Below, in pieces: positions 24,616 through 33,105 of a DNA stretch of 64,000 nt; within the stretch, counting starts at the first letter, position 1; each line of letters starts with the position of its first letter. Origin of the DNA: UBA5287 sp041672395 (GTDB taxonomy: Bacteria; Bacteroidota; Bacteroidia; Bacteroidales; Dysgonomonadaceae); assembly GCA_041672395.1 (NCBI GenBank), contig JBAYZS010000002.1:1-64000 (forward strand), given 5' to 3'. The notes under the pieces were generated by a model that was not told the origin of the DNA, made no database searches, and was given only the letters and a program-made list of their open reading frames with translations. The translations under genes and the position numbers were made by a program.

Positions 24616-25173
24616 ATGAACAGAAAATTTGCTCTTCAACTCCTATTAATATTTTCACTTATTATGACTACATTTTCACTAAATGCTCAATCGGTAAAAA
24701 ATCTTTACGATTTCAAAGTAAAAGATATCAATGGAAAAGATTTTGATATGAGTTCTTTGAAAGGTAAAAAAGTGATGATCGTAAATGTTGCATCAAAATG
24801 TGGATTCACTCCACAATACAAAGATTTGCAATTGTTATATGAAACATACAAAAACAATAACTTTGTTGTGATTGGTTTTCCCGCAAATAATTTTTTGAAA
24901 CAAGAACCTGGTACAAACGCTGAAATTCTAGAGTTTTGCACTGAAAATTATGGGGTTACTTTTCCTATGATGTCTAAAATCAGCGTTAAGGGAAAAGATA
25001 AAGCTCCTATTTATAAATGGTTGACGACTAAATCTTTGAATGGAAAAATTGATCAGGAAGTGACATGGAATTTTCAGAAGTACCTGATTGATGAATCCGG
25101 AAATGTAGTGGAGGTATTTATGCCGAAAGAAAGTCCCCTTAGTAAAAAGATAACGGACTGGATTAAACTTTAA
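24616..25173 (+). CDS. Secreted glutathione peroxidase-family (thioredoxin-dependent) peroxidase
   Basis: 185 residues from the ATG at 24616; a TTG 13 codons upstream would add a non-signal leader. Signal peptide 1-24 (LLLIFSLIMTTFSLNA). Peroxidatic Cys62 in NVASKCGFTPQY; FPANNFLKQEPG and VTWNFQKYLID supply the Asn and Trp of the usual tetrad, but the Gln is Asn here and the second Cys position in FP(C) is Ala. Such Cys-type GPx enzymes use thioredoxin-like donors. Periplasmic peroxide defence is likely. Confidence 0.93.
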   Translation: MNRKFALQLLLIFSLIMTTFSLNAQSVKNLYDFKVKDINGKDFDMSSLKGKKVMIVNVASKCGFTPQYKDLQLLYETYKNNNFVVIGFPANNFLKQEPGTNAEILEFCTENYGVTFPMMSKISVKGKDKAPIYKWLTTKSLNGKIDQEVTWNFQKYLIDESGNVVEVFMPKESPLSKKITDWIKL

Positions 25174-25177
25174 TTTA

Positions 25178-26206
25178 TTAGTGCAATATTTTATACATCA
25201 GCTCTTTAAGTAATTGACCCGGAGTTGAGGAAGAATTATCAATCCCTTTAGCTTTTGCGTCGTAAGTACGTAAATATGAGATAATTTCTGTTACTTTCAT
25301 AGCATTATAATTTATTAAACCTGTCATATAGTCCTTTGCAAAAAAGGAATTTCCTATATTTAGGGTTTTCATAACAGATTGTTCATCTTTTCGGGGTAAC
25401 CAATAGCATTCCAATAAATTACTGAAATAATTAAACATTACAGTTATCGTCACCATAATAGGATTATCTTTTGGATTTCTATCAAAATAATCGATAATCC
25501 TATTTACCTGATAGACATCTTTTTGAGCGACAGCTGTGGTCAATTCAAAATTATTGAAATCTTTACTGATTCCTACATTTAATTCAATGAGTTCTGCAGT
25601 AATTCTTTTGGTTTTTTGTTCTGATACAGCAACTTCTAATTTCTTTAATTCCTGTATAAGCTTACTTAAATCATTTCCTACATGATCTGCTAATAACACA
25701 GCTGATTTTTCATCTATTCCAATACCAAGTTCTCTCAAATATTGAGTAATAAAAGATGGTATTTGATTATCATATAGATGCTTAGACTCAAACACAATGC
25801 CGACCTTACTAATATTCTTTACAACAGCTTTGCGTGAGTCAATTTTCCCGTGCATATAAGCAATTACAAGAATAGTTGATGGCATGGGTCTTTTGGCATA
25901 AATATCTAATAGGTCAAGCTTATCAAGTAGTTGGGCTTCCTTTACGATGATTAACTGATAATCCGACATCATTGGAAAACGACGCGCTGATGCTATAATA
26001 TTATTTACATCTGAATCCACACCATAGAAAGTAAGCATATTAAAATCCTTTTCTGCTTCGTTTAAAACAGTTTTCGATAGTGAGTCGATCAATTCGTCAA
26101 TAAAATAAGATTCTTCGCCCATGAGCAAATAAATGGGCTTAAATTCGCGCTTTTGGATGCTTGCGCGAATTGAATTAAACGTATTTTGAGTAGAAGGGGC
26201 TGCCAT
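25178..26206 (-). CDS. holA: DNA polymerase III, delta subunit
   Basis: 342 residues, the usual length. YLLMGEESYFIDELID at the N-terminus, then ARRFPMMSDYQLIIVKEAQ and the C-terminal collar region with LLKELMYKIL. Loads the sliding clamp as part of the clamp loader. Four bases after the GPx gene on the opposite strand and seven bases after amn on its own strand. Confidence 0.95.
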   Translation of the reverse strand: MAAPSTQNTFNSIRASIQKREFKPIYLLMGEESYFIDELIDSLSKTVLNEAEKDFNMLTFYGVDSDVNNIIASARRFPMMSDYQLIIVKEAQLLDKLDLLDIYAKRPMPSTILVIAYMHGKIDSRKAVVKNISKVGIVFESKHLYDNQIPSFITQYLRELGIGIDEKSAVLLADHVGNDLSKLIQELKKLEVAVSEQKTKRITAELIELNVGISKDFNNFELTTAVAQKDVYQVNRIIDYFDRNPKDNPIMVTITVMFNYFSNLLECYWLPRKDEQSVMKTLNIGNSFFAKDYMTGLINYNAMKVTEIISYLRTYDAKAKGIDNSSSTPGQLLKELMYKILH

Positions 26207-26212
26207 ATATTA

Positions 26213-26989
26213 TTACCAATCAAATCGCAGGTGTTTAACCGTTGATCCATTTTTTATTAATGTTTTAAGTGATTTTACACCTATCATCACATGATCGTTG
26301 ACAAAATTCTCGGTTACTAACTTATCACTTTCTTCTGTCTTTACTCCGGTTGAGATCATGGGTTGATCGGAAATCAACAAAAGTGCTCCTATGGGAATAT
26401 GGTTTGCAAATCCACAGGTAAATAAGGTGGCCGTTTCCATATCAACAGCCATAACTCGAATCTTGCGAAGGTAGCTTTTGAATTCGTCATCATATTCCCA
26501 CACACGTCTGTTTGTCGTATAGACAGTTCCAGTCCAGTAATCACGCTGAAAATCTCTTATATTGGACGAAACAGCTCTCATCAGGCTAAATGCAGGTAAA
26601 GATGGAACTTCAGGTGGATAATAATCATTGGAAGTTCCTTCTCCTCTAATAGCTGCGATAGGAAGAATATAATCTCCTATTTGACGGTTTTCCTTCACTG
26701 CTCCGCATTTACCGAGGAAAAGAGCTGCAGTGGGTTCAACGGCACTTAATAAATCCATTATGGTTGCGGCATTTGCACTCCCCATTCCAAAATTGATAAT
26801 GGTAATGTCTTCTGCAGAAGCATTTGGCATGTTACCATCTAACCCAATGATAGGCACATTAAAGTGATTGGCAAATATCTCTACATAATGTTGAAAATTA
26901 GTCAATAGTATAAACTTACTAAAATCTTCTAGTTTTCTTTTTGTATATCGTGGAAGCCAATTTTCAACTATTTCTTGTTTAGTTTTCAT
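26213..26989 (-). CDS. amn: AMP nucleosidase
   Basis: 258 residues of the short Bacteroidota type. ENWLPRYT head, then IINFGMGSANAATIMDLL, ALFLGKCGAVKENRQIGDYI, RGEGTSNDYYPPEVP, MAVDMETATLFTCGFAN and LLISDQPM. Splits AMP into adenine and ribose 5-phosphate. The promoter appears to be a TATCTTTG -7 element on the minus strand at 27033-27026, shared with the divergent gene at 27038. Confidence 0.94.
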   Translation of the reverse strand: MKTKQEIVENWLPRYTKRKLEDFSKFILLTNFQHYVEIFANHFNVPIIGLDGNMPNASAEDITIINFGMGSANAATIMDLLSAVEPTAALFLGKCGAVKENRQIGDYILPIAAIRGEGTSNDYYPPEVPSLPAFSLMRAVSSNIRDFQRDYWTGTVYTTNRRVWEYDDEFKSYLRKIRVMAVDMETATLFTCGFANHIPIGALLLISDQPMISTGVKTEESDKLVTENFVNDHVMIGVKSLKTLIKNGSTVKHLRFDW

Positions 26990-26997
26990 TTATACAT

Positions 26998-27033
26998 TAA
27001 TTTTGTCATTGCTCTCGTGATTAAACAAAGATA
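26998..27033. promoter_or_regulatory. Divergent promoter region between amn and the HsdR-N-like gene
   Basis: TAATTTTG at 26998-27005 (plus) and TATCTTTG at 27033-27026 (minus) both fit the TAnnTTTG -7 form, giving starts about 30 bases upstream of ATG 27038 and amn ATG 26989. -33 elements are weak. Confidence 0.45.
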
Positions 27034-27037
27034 CAAT

Positions 27038-27499
27038 ATGTACGATTTAAATTTGCCAAGTTTTGATGCCAAAATCCGAAAAAACAATGATAATTTCGAA
27101 GTTTTTGATTTACTGCGTAAAAAATATGTAGCTCTCACACCGGAAGAATGGGTTCGACAAAACTTTGTGAATTATCTGATCTCTGAAAAGAATTATCCTG
27201 TGTCACTTATGGTTAATGAGGCCAATATCAATTTGAATAATCTAAATAGACGATGCGATACGGTTGTATATAACAACAAGTTAGAACCTAATGTGATCAT
27301 TGAATATAAAAAGCCGGACATTGTAATTACTCAGAAAGTCTTTGATCAGATCGCTAAATATAATTTAGTGCTTAAAGTCGGTTACCTTATCGTTTCTAAT
27401 GGAATTACACATTATTGTTGCAAGATGAACTACGACGATATGTCCTTTAAATATTTGTCTGAAATCCCTGATTATGCGACAGTTTCATCGGATAATTAA
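27038..27499 (+). CDS. Solitary HsdR N-terminal nuclease-domain protein
   Basis: 153 residues from the ATG at 27038 ([15 protein letters not shown]); the upstream frame extends to a TTG that would read through the amn start and is rejected. The pattern CDTVVYN followed by [12 protein letters not shown] is the PD-(D/E)xK nuclease core of the type I restriction R-protein N-terminus (HSDR_N). No helicase, S or M subunit is nearby, so it is not a restriction system by itself; this stand-alone form is common in Bacteroidota. Role unknown, perhaps DNA repair. Confidence 0.8.
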   Translation: MYDLNLPSFDAKIRKNNDNFEVFDLLRKKYVALTPEEWVRQNFVNYLISEKNYPVSLMVNEANINLNNLNRRCDTVVYNNKLEPNVIIEYKKPDIVITQKVFDQIAKYNLVLKVGYLIVSNGITHYCCKMNYDDMSFKYLSEIPDYATVSSDN

Positions 27500-28326
27500 T
27501 AGCTTTCGTCATTTGATGGGAAATCTTGCGATTTTACATCACCAATGTACGATTGAACTGCATCGTAAATCGTGTCATGCAAATTTGCATAAACTCTCAA
27601 GAACTTAGGTGAAAAACCTTTATTGATTCCGAGCATATCATGCATTACAAGTACTTGACCGTCAACATGAGGTCCTGCTCCTATTCCAATAATTGGAATG
27701 GTTAACTCTTCGGCTATTTTTTTTGCTAGTTCAGAAGGAATTTTCTCCAAAACAATTGCGAAGCACCCAGCAGCTTGTAGATATTTAGCGTCTTCGCGTA
27801 ATCTTTCTGCTTCAGATTCTTCTTTTGCACGAACACCATAAGTACCAAACTTATTGATAGACTGAGGAGTAAGACCTAAATGTCCCATAATTGGGATGCC
27901 TCCATTCAAAATACGTTCAATCGATGCGCTGATTTCTTGTCCTCCTTCTAATTTGACACAGTCGGCATTTGTTTCTTTCATGATTCTAACAGCATTTGCA
28001 AATGCTTCATCCGGATTACCTTGATAACTACCAAAGGGCATATCAACAACCAGCAGAGAATGCGATATTGCTCTTGAAACAGATTGTGCATGATAAATCA
28101 TCTGGTCAAGCGTAATTGGCAATGTACTTGAATAACCTGCCATTGTATTCGCTGCTGAATCACCGACCAAAATAGCATCCATTCCGGCTTCATCAATGAT
28201 TTTGGCCATTGAATAATCGTAAGCGGTAAGCATGGAAATCTTCTCTCCATGCTGTTTCATCTCTTGTAGCCGTTTGGTGGTTACCTTTTTCCTATTTTCT
28301 GATAAATAATTATGGGTATCAGTCAT
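27496..28326 (-). CDS. panB: 3-methyl-2-oxobutanoate hydroxymethyltransferase
   Basis: 276 residues from the ATG at 28326. The longer form starting from TTG at 28344 would overlap the -7 element TATCTTTG (28349-28342), which argues for the shorter start. [31 protein letters not shown] (metal Asp), [28 protein letters not shown] and [17 protein letters not shown] are all present. First committed step of pantothenate synthesis. Convergent with the HsdR-N-like gene; the two ends overlap by four bases. Confidence 0.96.
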   Translation of the reverse strand: MTDTHNYLSENRKKVTTKRLQEMKQHGEKISMLTAYDYSMAKIIDEAGMDAILVGDSAANTMAGYSSTLPITLDQMIYHAQSVSRAISHSLLVVDMPFGSYQGNPDEAFANAVRIMKETNADCVKLEGGQEISASIERILNGGIPIMGHLGLTPQSINKFGTYGVRAKEESEAERLREDAKYLQAAGCFAIVLEKIPSELAKKIAEELTIPIIGIGAGPHVDGQVLVMHDMLGINKGFSPKFLRVYANLHDTIYDAVQSYIGDVKSQDFPSNDESY

Positions 28327-28341
28327 GACTTTTCTTTTGTA

Positions 28342-28349
28342 CAAAGATA
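28342..28349 (-). promoter_or_regulatory. -7 element of panB
   Basis: Minus-strand TATCTTTG, sixteen bases before the panB ATG; matches TAnnTTTG and implies a very short leader. Confidence 0.5.
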
Positions 28350-28373
28350 ACCTTTTAGGGTATTAAACAAAAG

Positions 28374-28400
28374 AAAAGCAGGACAAAAAATCCTGCTTTT
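28374..28400 (-). terminator. Intrinsic terminator of the FadL-like gene
   Basis: AAAAGCAGGA and TCCTGCTTTT pair perfectly around a 7-base loop, 19 bases past the stop of the gene at 28419, with a T-run on the minus strand. Confidence 0.92.
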
Positions 28401-28418
28401 CAAATTCTATCAGCAATA

Positions 28419-30047
28419 TTAAAACTTATATCCTATTGTAAGTGCCGCTTTTACATTATTGTTTTCGAGAACGTATGGTTCTGCATCTACAACAATATCT
28501 TTGCGTGCTTCATCAGCAAAAACATTTGGATATGGGTATAAATCATCAGTTTGATTTTTAAAGACAACTGCCAGATCCATATAGACATTCTGGTTGAATC
28601 GGTATCCAATGCCACCTGTATAATAATTGGCATCTCCTTCCATTCTATAATGAGGAACTGTTCCGCTGATCATTGCATCTCCCTGTTGATCTTTATAAAC
28701 TTCATTATATGGATTTTCCATCCATGCATAACCTAATCTACCATAAAAACGAGGAGTAAAACGATATTCAACACCTGCTCTTACAGTTGAAGACGATTTA
28801 TAATCTGTATCAATATATGAATTTGTATTGTTGTATATATTCGATACTCCTGAACCATAAGAATCAGAATAACTCATATCTTTATAGTTCGTAACTTCAT
28901 AATCTAAACTTGCAATGAATCGACTCCCAAAGACACCTGCAATACTTGCAATCCATTTGCCGGGAGTTTTAAAATTGTAATCCCATCTTGCTGTACCTGT
29001 ATCAACAGTTCTATTATTAATATCCAAGTATGCCTCCTGGTCTGCTGAAGATAGTTTATCAAGATATCCATCAATTTTATATGAAGAAAGAGCTGAATAT
29101 GTATCTGTTAACGTGTACCATACAGGCGAATGATAAGCAAGACCTAATCGAATAGAATTTGTTGGACGATAAATAGCACCAAGCTTCAAACCAACTCCTG
29201 CACCTTCAGTTGTCAACCAATTTTCTACATCAAAACCATTATTATCGCCAGTAGGAAAATTCTCTGTATATATAGATGATAAGTTATAGTAGATATTAGT
29301 TACGTTTAACGAAAAGCCAAAATTCAATCGATTATTTATTGATGTGCCAATTGAAAAATCAAAGTTTTCGATAGAACCTTTTTCCTTTATATCTAGAAGA
29401 TTTTCAACTTTATCTCCAGGATTTAGAATTGATTCATAACCGATTTGTTTATCCGTATTATCGTAAATTGGATACATTAAAAAACTCTGATATGCCAAAA
29501 TAGGTAACCAAGGAGCACCTTGATCAAGATAAAAAGGGTCTTGTTCTTTTCCATTAACATCAGTAGTGCCTAAAAGAAATTCGCTGACATCTCCATGTCT
29601 GTGAACAATATAATCTGTCAAAGAACTTGATCTGCCACCACCTGCCGCACTATAAGACTTTTCAAATGATTTTAGTTTGTTATATGTAAATCCGAAATTG
29701 ATTGAAGGCACATTATTGCTCCTTAAAGGAAAATAACCAATATAACCCAAATTATTCATCCCGGAATCAGAAACGGAGAAAGAACCGTTTCCAATCTTTG
29801 AAGTTTCACGCGATGTAGTAAGAGTACCTGCTATCTCTGAACTTCGGTAGACCGCAATTCCGGCTGGATTAATAGCTACTCCGGTTTGATCACCGCCTAA
29901 AGCGCCAAAAGCCCCTCCCATAGCTAATCCACGTGCAGTGCCATATAAATCACCTCGTGAAATCATGTTAGCTTCAACTTCGCCCTGCCCAAAAGAATGG
30001 AAAGAGAAAAGCAAAGCAAACAATAGTAAGAATGTACATTTTTTCAT
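28419..30047 (-). CDS. FadL/OmpP1-type outer membrane transport protein
   Basis: 542 residues. Signal peptide 1-20 (LLFALLFSFHSFG). The N-terminus GDLYGTARGLAMGGAFGALG followed by GDQTGVAINPAGIAVY is the FadL signature (plug and NPA motif), and the remainder is a barrel ending in NVKAALTIGYKF. Family members carry hydrophobic compounds across the outer membrane; in Bacteroidota they are frequently mis-annotated as hemin receptors. Monocistronic, with its own terminator. Confidence 0.88.
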   Translation of the reverse strand: MKKCTFLLLFALLFSFHSFGQGEVEANMISRGDLYGTARGLAMGGAFGALGGDQTGVAINPAGIAVYRSSEIAGTLTTSRETSKIGNGSFSVSDSGMNNLGYIGYFPLRSNNVPSINFGFTYNKLKSFEKSYSAAGGGRSSSLTDYIVHRHGDVSEFLLGTTDVNGKEQDPFYLDQGAPWLPILAYQSFLMYPIYDNTDKQIGYESILNPGDKVENLLDIKEKGSIENFDFSIGTSINNRLNFGFSLNVTNIYYNLSSIYTENFPTGDNNGFDVENWLTTEGAGVGLKLGAIYRPTNSIRLGLAYHSPVWYTLTDTYSALSSYKIDGYLDKLSSADQEAYLDINNRTVDTGTARWDYNFKTPGKWIASIAGVFGSRFIASLDYEVTNYKDMSYSDSYGSGVSNIYNNTNSYIDTDYKSSSTVRAGVEYRFTPRFYGRLGYAWMENPYNEVYKDQQGDAMISGTVPHYRMEGDANYYTGGIGYRFNQNVYMDLAVVFKNQTDDLYPYPNVFADEARKDIVVDAEPYVLENNNVKAALTIGYKF

Positions 30048-30077
30048 TTATCTTCGATTATTATAGTTATACTAAAT

Positions 30078-30135
30078 AAAAAAGATCGCCTTTAATAATT
30101 GACAATTAGGTTATTGCTTGAAGACGGTCTTTTTT
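30078..30135 (-). terminator. Likely intrinsic terminator downstream of the low-complexity protein gene
   Basis: Arms 30078-30090 (AAAAAAGATCGCC) and 30123-30135 (GACGGTCTTTTTT) pair with mostly Watson-Crick and one G-U pair around a long loop, just past the stop at 30146. Confidence 0.6.
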
Positions 30136-30145
30136 ACTAATTGAT

Positions 30146-31420
30146 TTAACGACGACCACCGCTGCTACTTCTAGAGCTAGAGCTGCTGCTGCTACTGCTG
30201 CTGCCTCCACCGCCATATGAGCCTGAACTTCCCGAAGAACTACTTCTTGAAGGAACTGAATATGTAGAAGAGCTTCTGCTACTGCTTGATGGAGTAGATA
30301 CGGATCTGCTATTGGTCGTTGAACTTGAACTTGATCTTGATGGAGTAACATTCGTTTCACTACTTCTTTGATAAGTTCTTTCGCTATTGACGTTAGAACT
30401 TGAACGACCAACAGTAGTACGATTTGTAGTGCTACTTGTTCTTGGAACTACTTGTCCTGATCGAGAATCGCGTACTCGTCCGGTATTATCGATAATACGA
30501 GTTCTGGAATTGCTGTTTGAGTTTCTTGTATTGTAAGATTCAGAATTTCGAGTACTTCTACCGGAAGTTGTACCAACAGATGAGCGACTTGAGCTTCTAC
30601 CCGAAGTAGTACCAACAGATGAGCGACTTGATGTTCTGCCTGAAGCTGTCAAACTTGATGATCTTGAAGATGATCCTAAAGAACTTCTTCTGTATGAACC
30701 AGAACTTCTGCCAGAACTATTTCGTGCTATACTCGAATAATAACCATCATAGAATCCGTTATAATAACCGCTTCCGTAACCATAGTATCCGCCTCCATAT
30801 CCATAGTATCCGCCTCCGAATCCATAGTAACCACCTCCATACCAAGGTGAATACCAATTGTTATAATACCACGGAGAATACCAACTTCCATAATACCATG
30901 GATCATACCAACCACCATAATACCATGGATCGTACCATGGATAATAACTTGAATAATATGATGGCCATCCCCAACCGAAATTGAAATTAATTCGATAATC
31001 CCAACCACGATTGTAATAATAATCGTCATAGACTTCGTCGGTCACATATACAATAATATCATCGGCTCCTGTAATGCGAACACTTGATTCGGGATCAGAA
31101 TATTTAATTATTCTATCCGTATATTCATATTGTTGATAAACAGTATCATCGTCAATTACAGACAGTTCATTTTCGTTATATACGCCTACGTCTCTACGAT
31201 TATATTCGTCAAGATTCCTGCCGTTGGCAACTACCTCCATATTGGAATTGTCACCTTTAACAATCACAACTTTCTTTTTTGGTGGTTGTTCTTTTTTGAC
31301 TTCGTTCCGAACCGGCTGATTGTCCGATGGGTTAGCATAAATATCATCCCATTCTTGAGCAAAACCGAAAACGGGTACCAACGCCAACAAACAAGCAATC
31401 AAAAATTGTTTAGTTTTCAT
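30146..31420 (-). CDS. Secreted low-complexity protein with Tyr/Gly/Trp-rich and Ser/Arg-rich repeats
   Basis: 424 residues. Signal peptide 1-21 (LLALVPVFGFA). Residues about 22-140 look folded (DVGVYNENELSVIDDDTVYQ). About 145-235 is built of aromatic repeats such as YSPWYYNNWYSPWY, GGYYGFGG and GGYYGYGG. The rest is Ser/Arg/Thr-rich, with the direct repeat SSRSSVGTTSGR twice, and ends in a polyserine/glycine run. No catalytic family is recognised; such architecture suggests a surface structural or adhesive protein prone to ordered aggregation or phase separation. Repeats are visible in the DNA too, so length may vary between strains. Confidence 0.75.
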   Translation of the reverse strand: MKTKQFLIACLLALVPVFGFAQEWDDIYANPSDNQPVRNEVKKEQPPKKKVVIVKGDNSNMEVVANGRNLDEYNRRDVGVYNENELSVIDDDTVYQQYEYTDRIIKYSDPESSVRITGADDIIVYVTDEVYDDYYYNRGWDYRINFNFGWGWPSYYSSYYPWYDPWYYGGWYDPWYYGSWYSPWYYNNWYSPWYGGGYYGFGGGYYGYGGGYYGYGSGYYNGFYDGYYSSIARNSSGRSSGSYRRSSLGSSSRSSSLTASGRTSSRSSVGTTSGRSSSRSSVGTTSGRSTRNSESYNTRNSNSNSRTRIIDNTGRVRDSRSGQVVPRTSSTTNRTTVGRSSSNVNSERTYQRSSETNVTPSRSSSSSTTNSRSVSTPSSSSRSSSTYSVPSRSSSSGSSGSYGGGGSSSSSSSSSSRSSSGGRR

Positions 31421-31615
31421 AGCTTTCTCCCTGTTATTTAATAATTTATTTAGTACGATAATTTGACATATTCAACATCAAAAAGTTTAATGTAAAAATA
31501 CATATTTATTCCTTTGCTTGTGTAGTAAAAATACTACAACATTGCAATTTACTTATAAGATGTATAAACACCAAAAACGTTGCATGAATTTAGGTTAAAT
31601 AACCTAAAGAGTACA

Positions 31616-32374
31616 TTAAATCTTTAACTCTAAACCATCATACGCAAAATACATGGTTTCTGGTATTTCTTTTTGAACTTCTGAATGAAGTCCAATATGG
31701 TGACTCATATGAGTAAAATAAGTGCGCTTGGCTCCTACTCTTTCCGCTAACTGAATGGCTTCTGCTAAATTCTGATGTGATATATGATCTTTCTTCCTTA
31801 ATGCAGTAACTACAAGAATGTCAAGGTCTTTTAACTTTTCATATTCTTCTTCCGGGAGATATTTCAAATCGGTTAGATAGGCAAAAGCTCCTATTCTATA
31901 CCCTAAAATAGGCAATTTATAATGCATCACCCTAATAGGTTGAATTTCTACAGATTTTATATATAAAGATTTGGGATACTGGATTTCATGAAACATTAAT
32001 TCAGGAACGCCCATATATTTGTTATCTGCAAAAATATACGGCATTCTATAATTCAAAGCATGAGAAACATTTGGTTCAGCATAAATATTTATAGCCCCAA
32101 ATCGACAAAATGGTCGCAAATCATCTAATCCGCCAATATGATCATAATGCTCATGTGTCAACAATACACCGTCTATTTTTTCAAAAGGAACAAAAAACAT
32201 CTGTTGTCGAAAATCAGGAGTACAATCAATGATAATATTTGTATCATCAACATGAATTTGAACTGAAGACCTGAGACGATTATCCCTAAAATCAGTAGAG
32301 GTACAAACAGAACAAGTGCAACCAAGCTCGGGTACACCTGTTGAAGTTCCTGTTCCTAAAAAACGTATAATCAT
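31616..32374 (-). CDS. PhnP-like MBL-fold phosphodiesterase
   Basis: 252 residues. FLGTGTSTGVPELGC and CSVC near the N-terminus (cysteines that may bind a structural Zn, as in PhnP), DCTPDFRQQM, and the metal motif LLTHEHYDHIGGLDDLRPF near 74-92; a distal FTHMSHHIGLH near the C-terminus. Bacteroidota homologs of PhnP are often orphan cyclic-phosphate or nucleotide hydrolases without a phosphonate cluster, as here. Confidence 0.9.
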   Translation of the reverse strand: MIIRFLGTGTSTGVPELGCTCSVCTSTDFRDNRLRSSVQIHVDDTNIIIDCTPDFRQQMFFVPFEKIDGVLLTHEHYDHIGGLDDLRPFCRFGAINIYAEPNVSHALNYRMPYIFADNKYMGVPELMFHEIQYPKSLYIKSVEIQPIRVMHYKLPILGYRIGAFAYLTDLKYLPEEEYEKLKDLDILVVTALRKKDHISHQNLAEAIQLAERVGAKRTYFTHMSHHIGLHSEVQKEIPETMYFAYDGLELKI

Positions 32375-32387
32375 CTGATTTCAAAGC

Positions 32388-32427
32388 GAAAAGCCGCATC
32401 TTTAAACATTAAAAGAGGCAGCTTTTC
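32388..32427 (-). terminator. Hairpin terminator after the SPOR lipoprotein gene
   Basis: GAAAAGCCGCATC (32388-32400) and GAGGCAGCTTTTC (32415-32427) pair with one wobble and two mismatches, 23 bases past the SPOR gene stop. Confidence 0.55.
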
Positions 32428-32449
32428 TAATATAATATTAATGAAATGC

Positions 32450-32968
32450 TCAATATTGTCTTTCCAATAACCAAAGGTCGTTAAACGGAACTCCATAAGT
32501 TCTTCTCAAATAATCCGTATTACCTTTAGCTGAATATTTACTTATAATTTCATCGCGTTTTGCAGCTGCGTCTTCTTTATTATCATAACTTGCAACAATT
32601 ACACGATACATACCTTGTTCATTTTGTGCCAAAATAACAGGATATCCTTCAGCAGTCATTCTTTCTTTCAGTGATTCAGCATTCACTTTCACACTTAAAG
32701 AAGCAATTACTACACTAAATTTTTTCAAACCAGCTGCATCAGAGGCATAAACAGGTTCCACTTTTTCTTTTCTAACAGAAACTTCAACAGGTGGCAAGGT
32801 GGCTGCCGGTTTTACAACACTAGTAGTTGGTTGAGATGCTGCATCTTGAACTTCTCTTTCTTTAGCAGCTTCATAAACTTGCTTATATGCGCTTTGTTTT
32901 GGCTTACAAGATGTTCCTAGAACCAAAAGAGCAGAAAGTGCAATCCCGTAAAAAAGTATTCTTTTCAT
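32450..32968 (-). CDS. SPOR-domain lipoprotein
   Basis: 172 residues. Lipobox LVLGTSC places a lipid on Cys21; a Pro/Ala-rich linker follows, then a SPOR domain (KFSVVIASLSVKVNAESLKE, then YRVIVASYDNKEDAAAKRDE) that binds denuded peptidoglycan at division sites. A CAAAGATA (minus-strand TATCTTTG at 33016-33009) lies 41 bases upstream of the start. Confidence 0.88.
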   Translation of the reverse strand: MKRILFYGIALSALLVLGTSCKPKQSAYKQVYEAAKEREVQDAASQPTTSVVKPAATLPPVEVSVRKEKVEPVYASDAAGLKKFSVVIASLSVKVNAESLKERMTAEGYPVILAQNEQGMYRVIVASYDNKEDAAAKRDEIISKYSAKGNTDYLRRTYGVPFNDLWLLERQY

Positions 32969-33105
32969 TGTGTAATTTTATTAAGTTCAAATTTCAATTT
33001 ATTAATTACAAAGATAAAAATAAGACCCTAATTTAATTGCAAGAGTAAGTGAAATTTAGTTAAATTCTTGATAATTCATTTTTATTCATCGAATTATTGA
33101 TATAA

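Noticed and set aside
28327..28344. Longer panB start at TTG 28344
   Set aside because: It would lie inside the -7 promoter element TATCTTTG.
30619..31029. Long ORFs overlapping the low-complexity gene in other frames (His/Asn-rich and Ile/Met/Gly-rich)
   Set aside because: They are translations of the same repeats in the wrong frame or strand.
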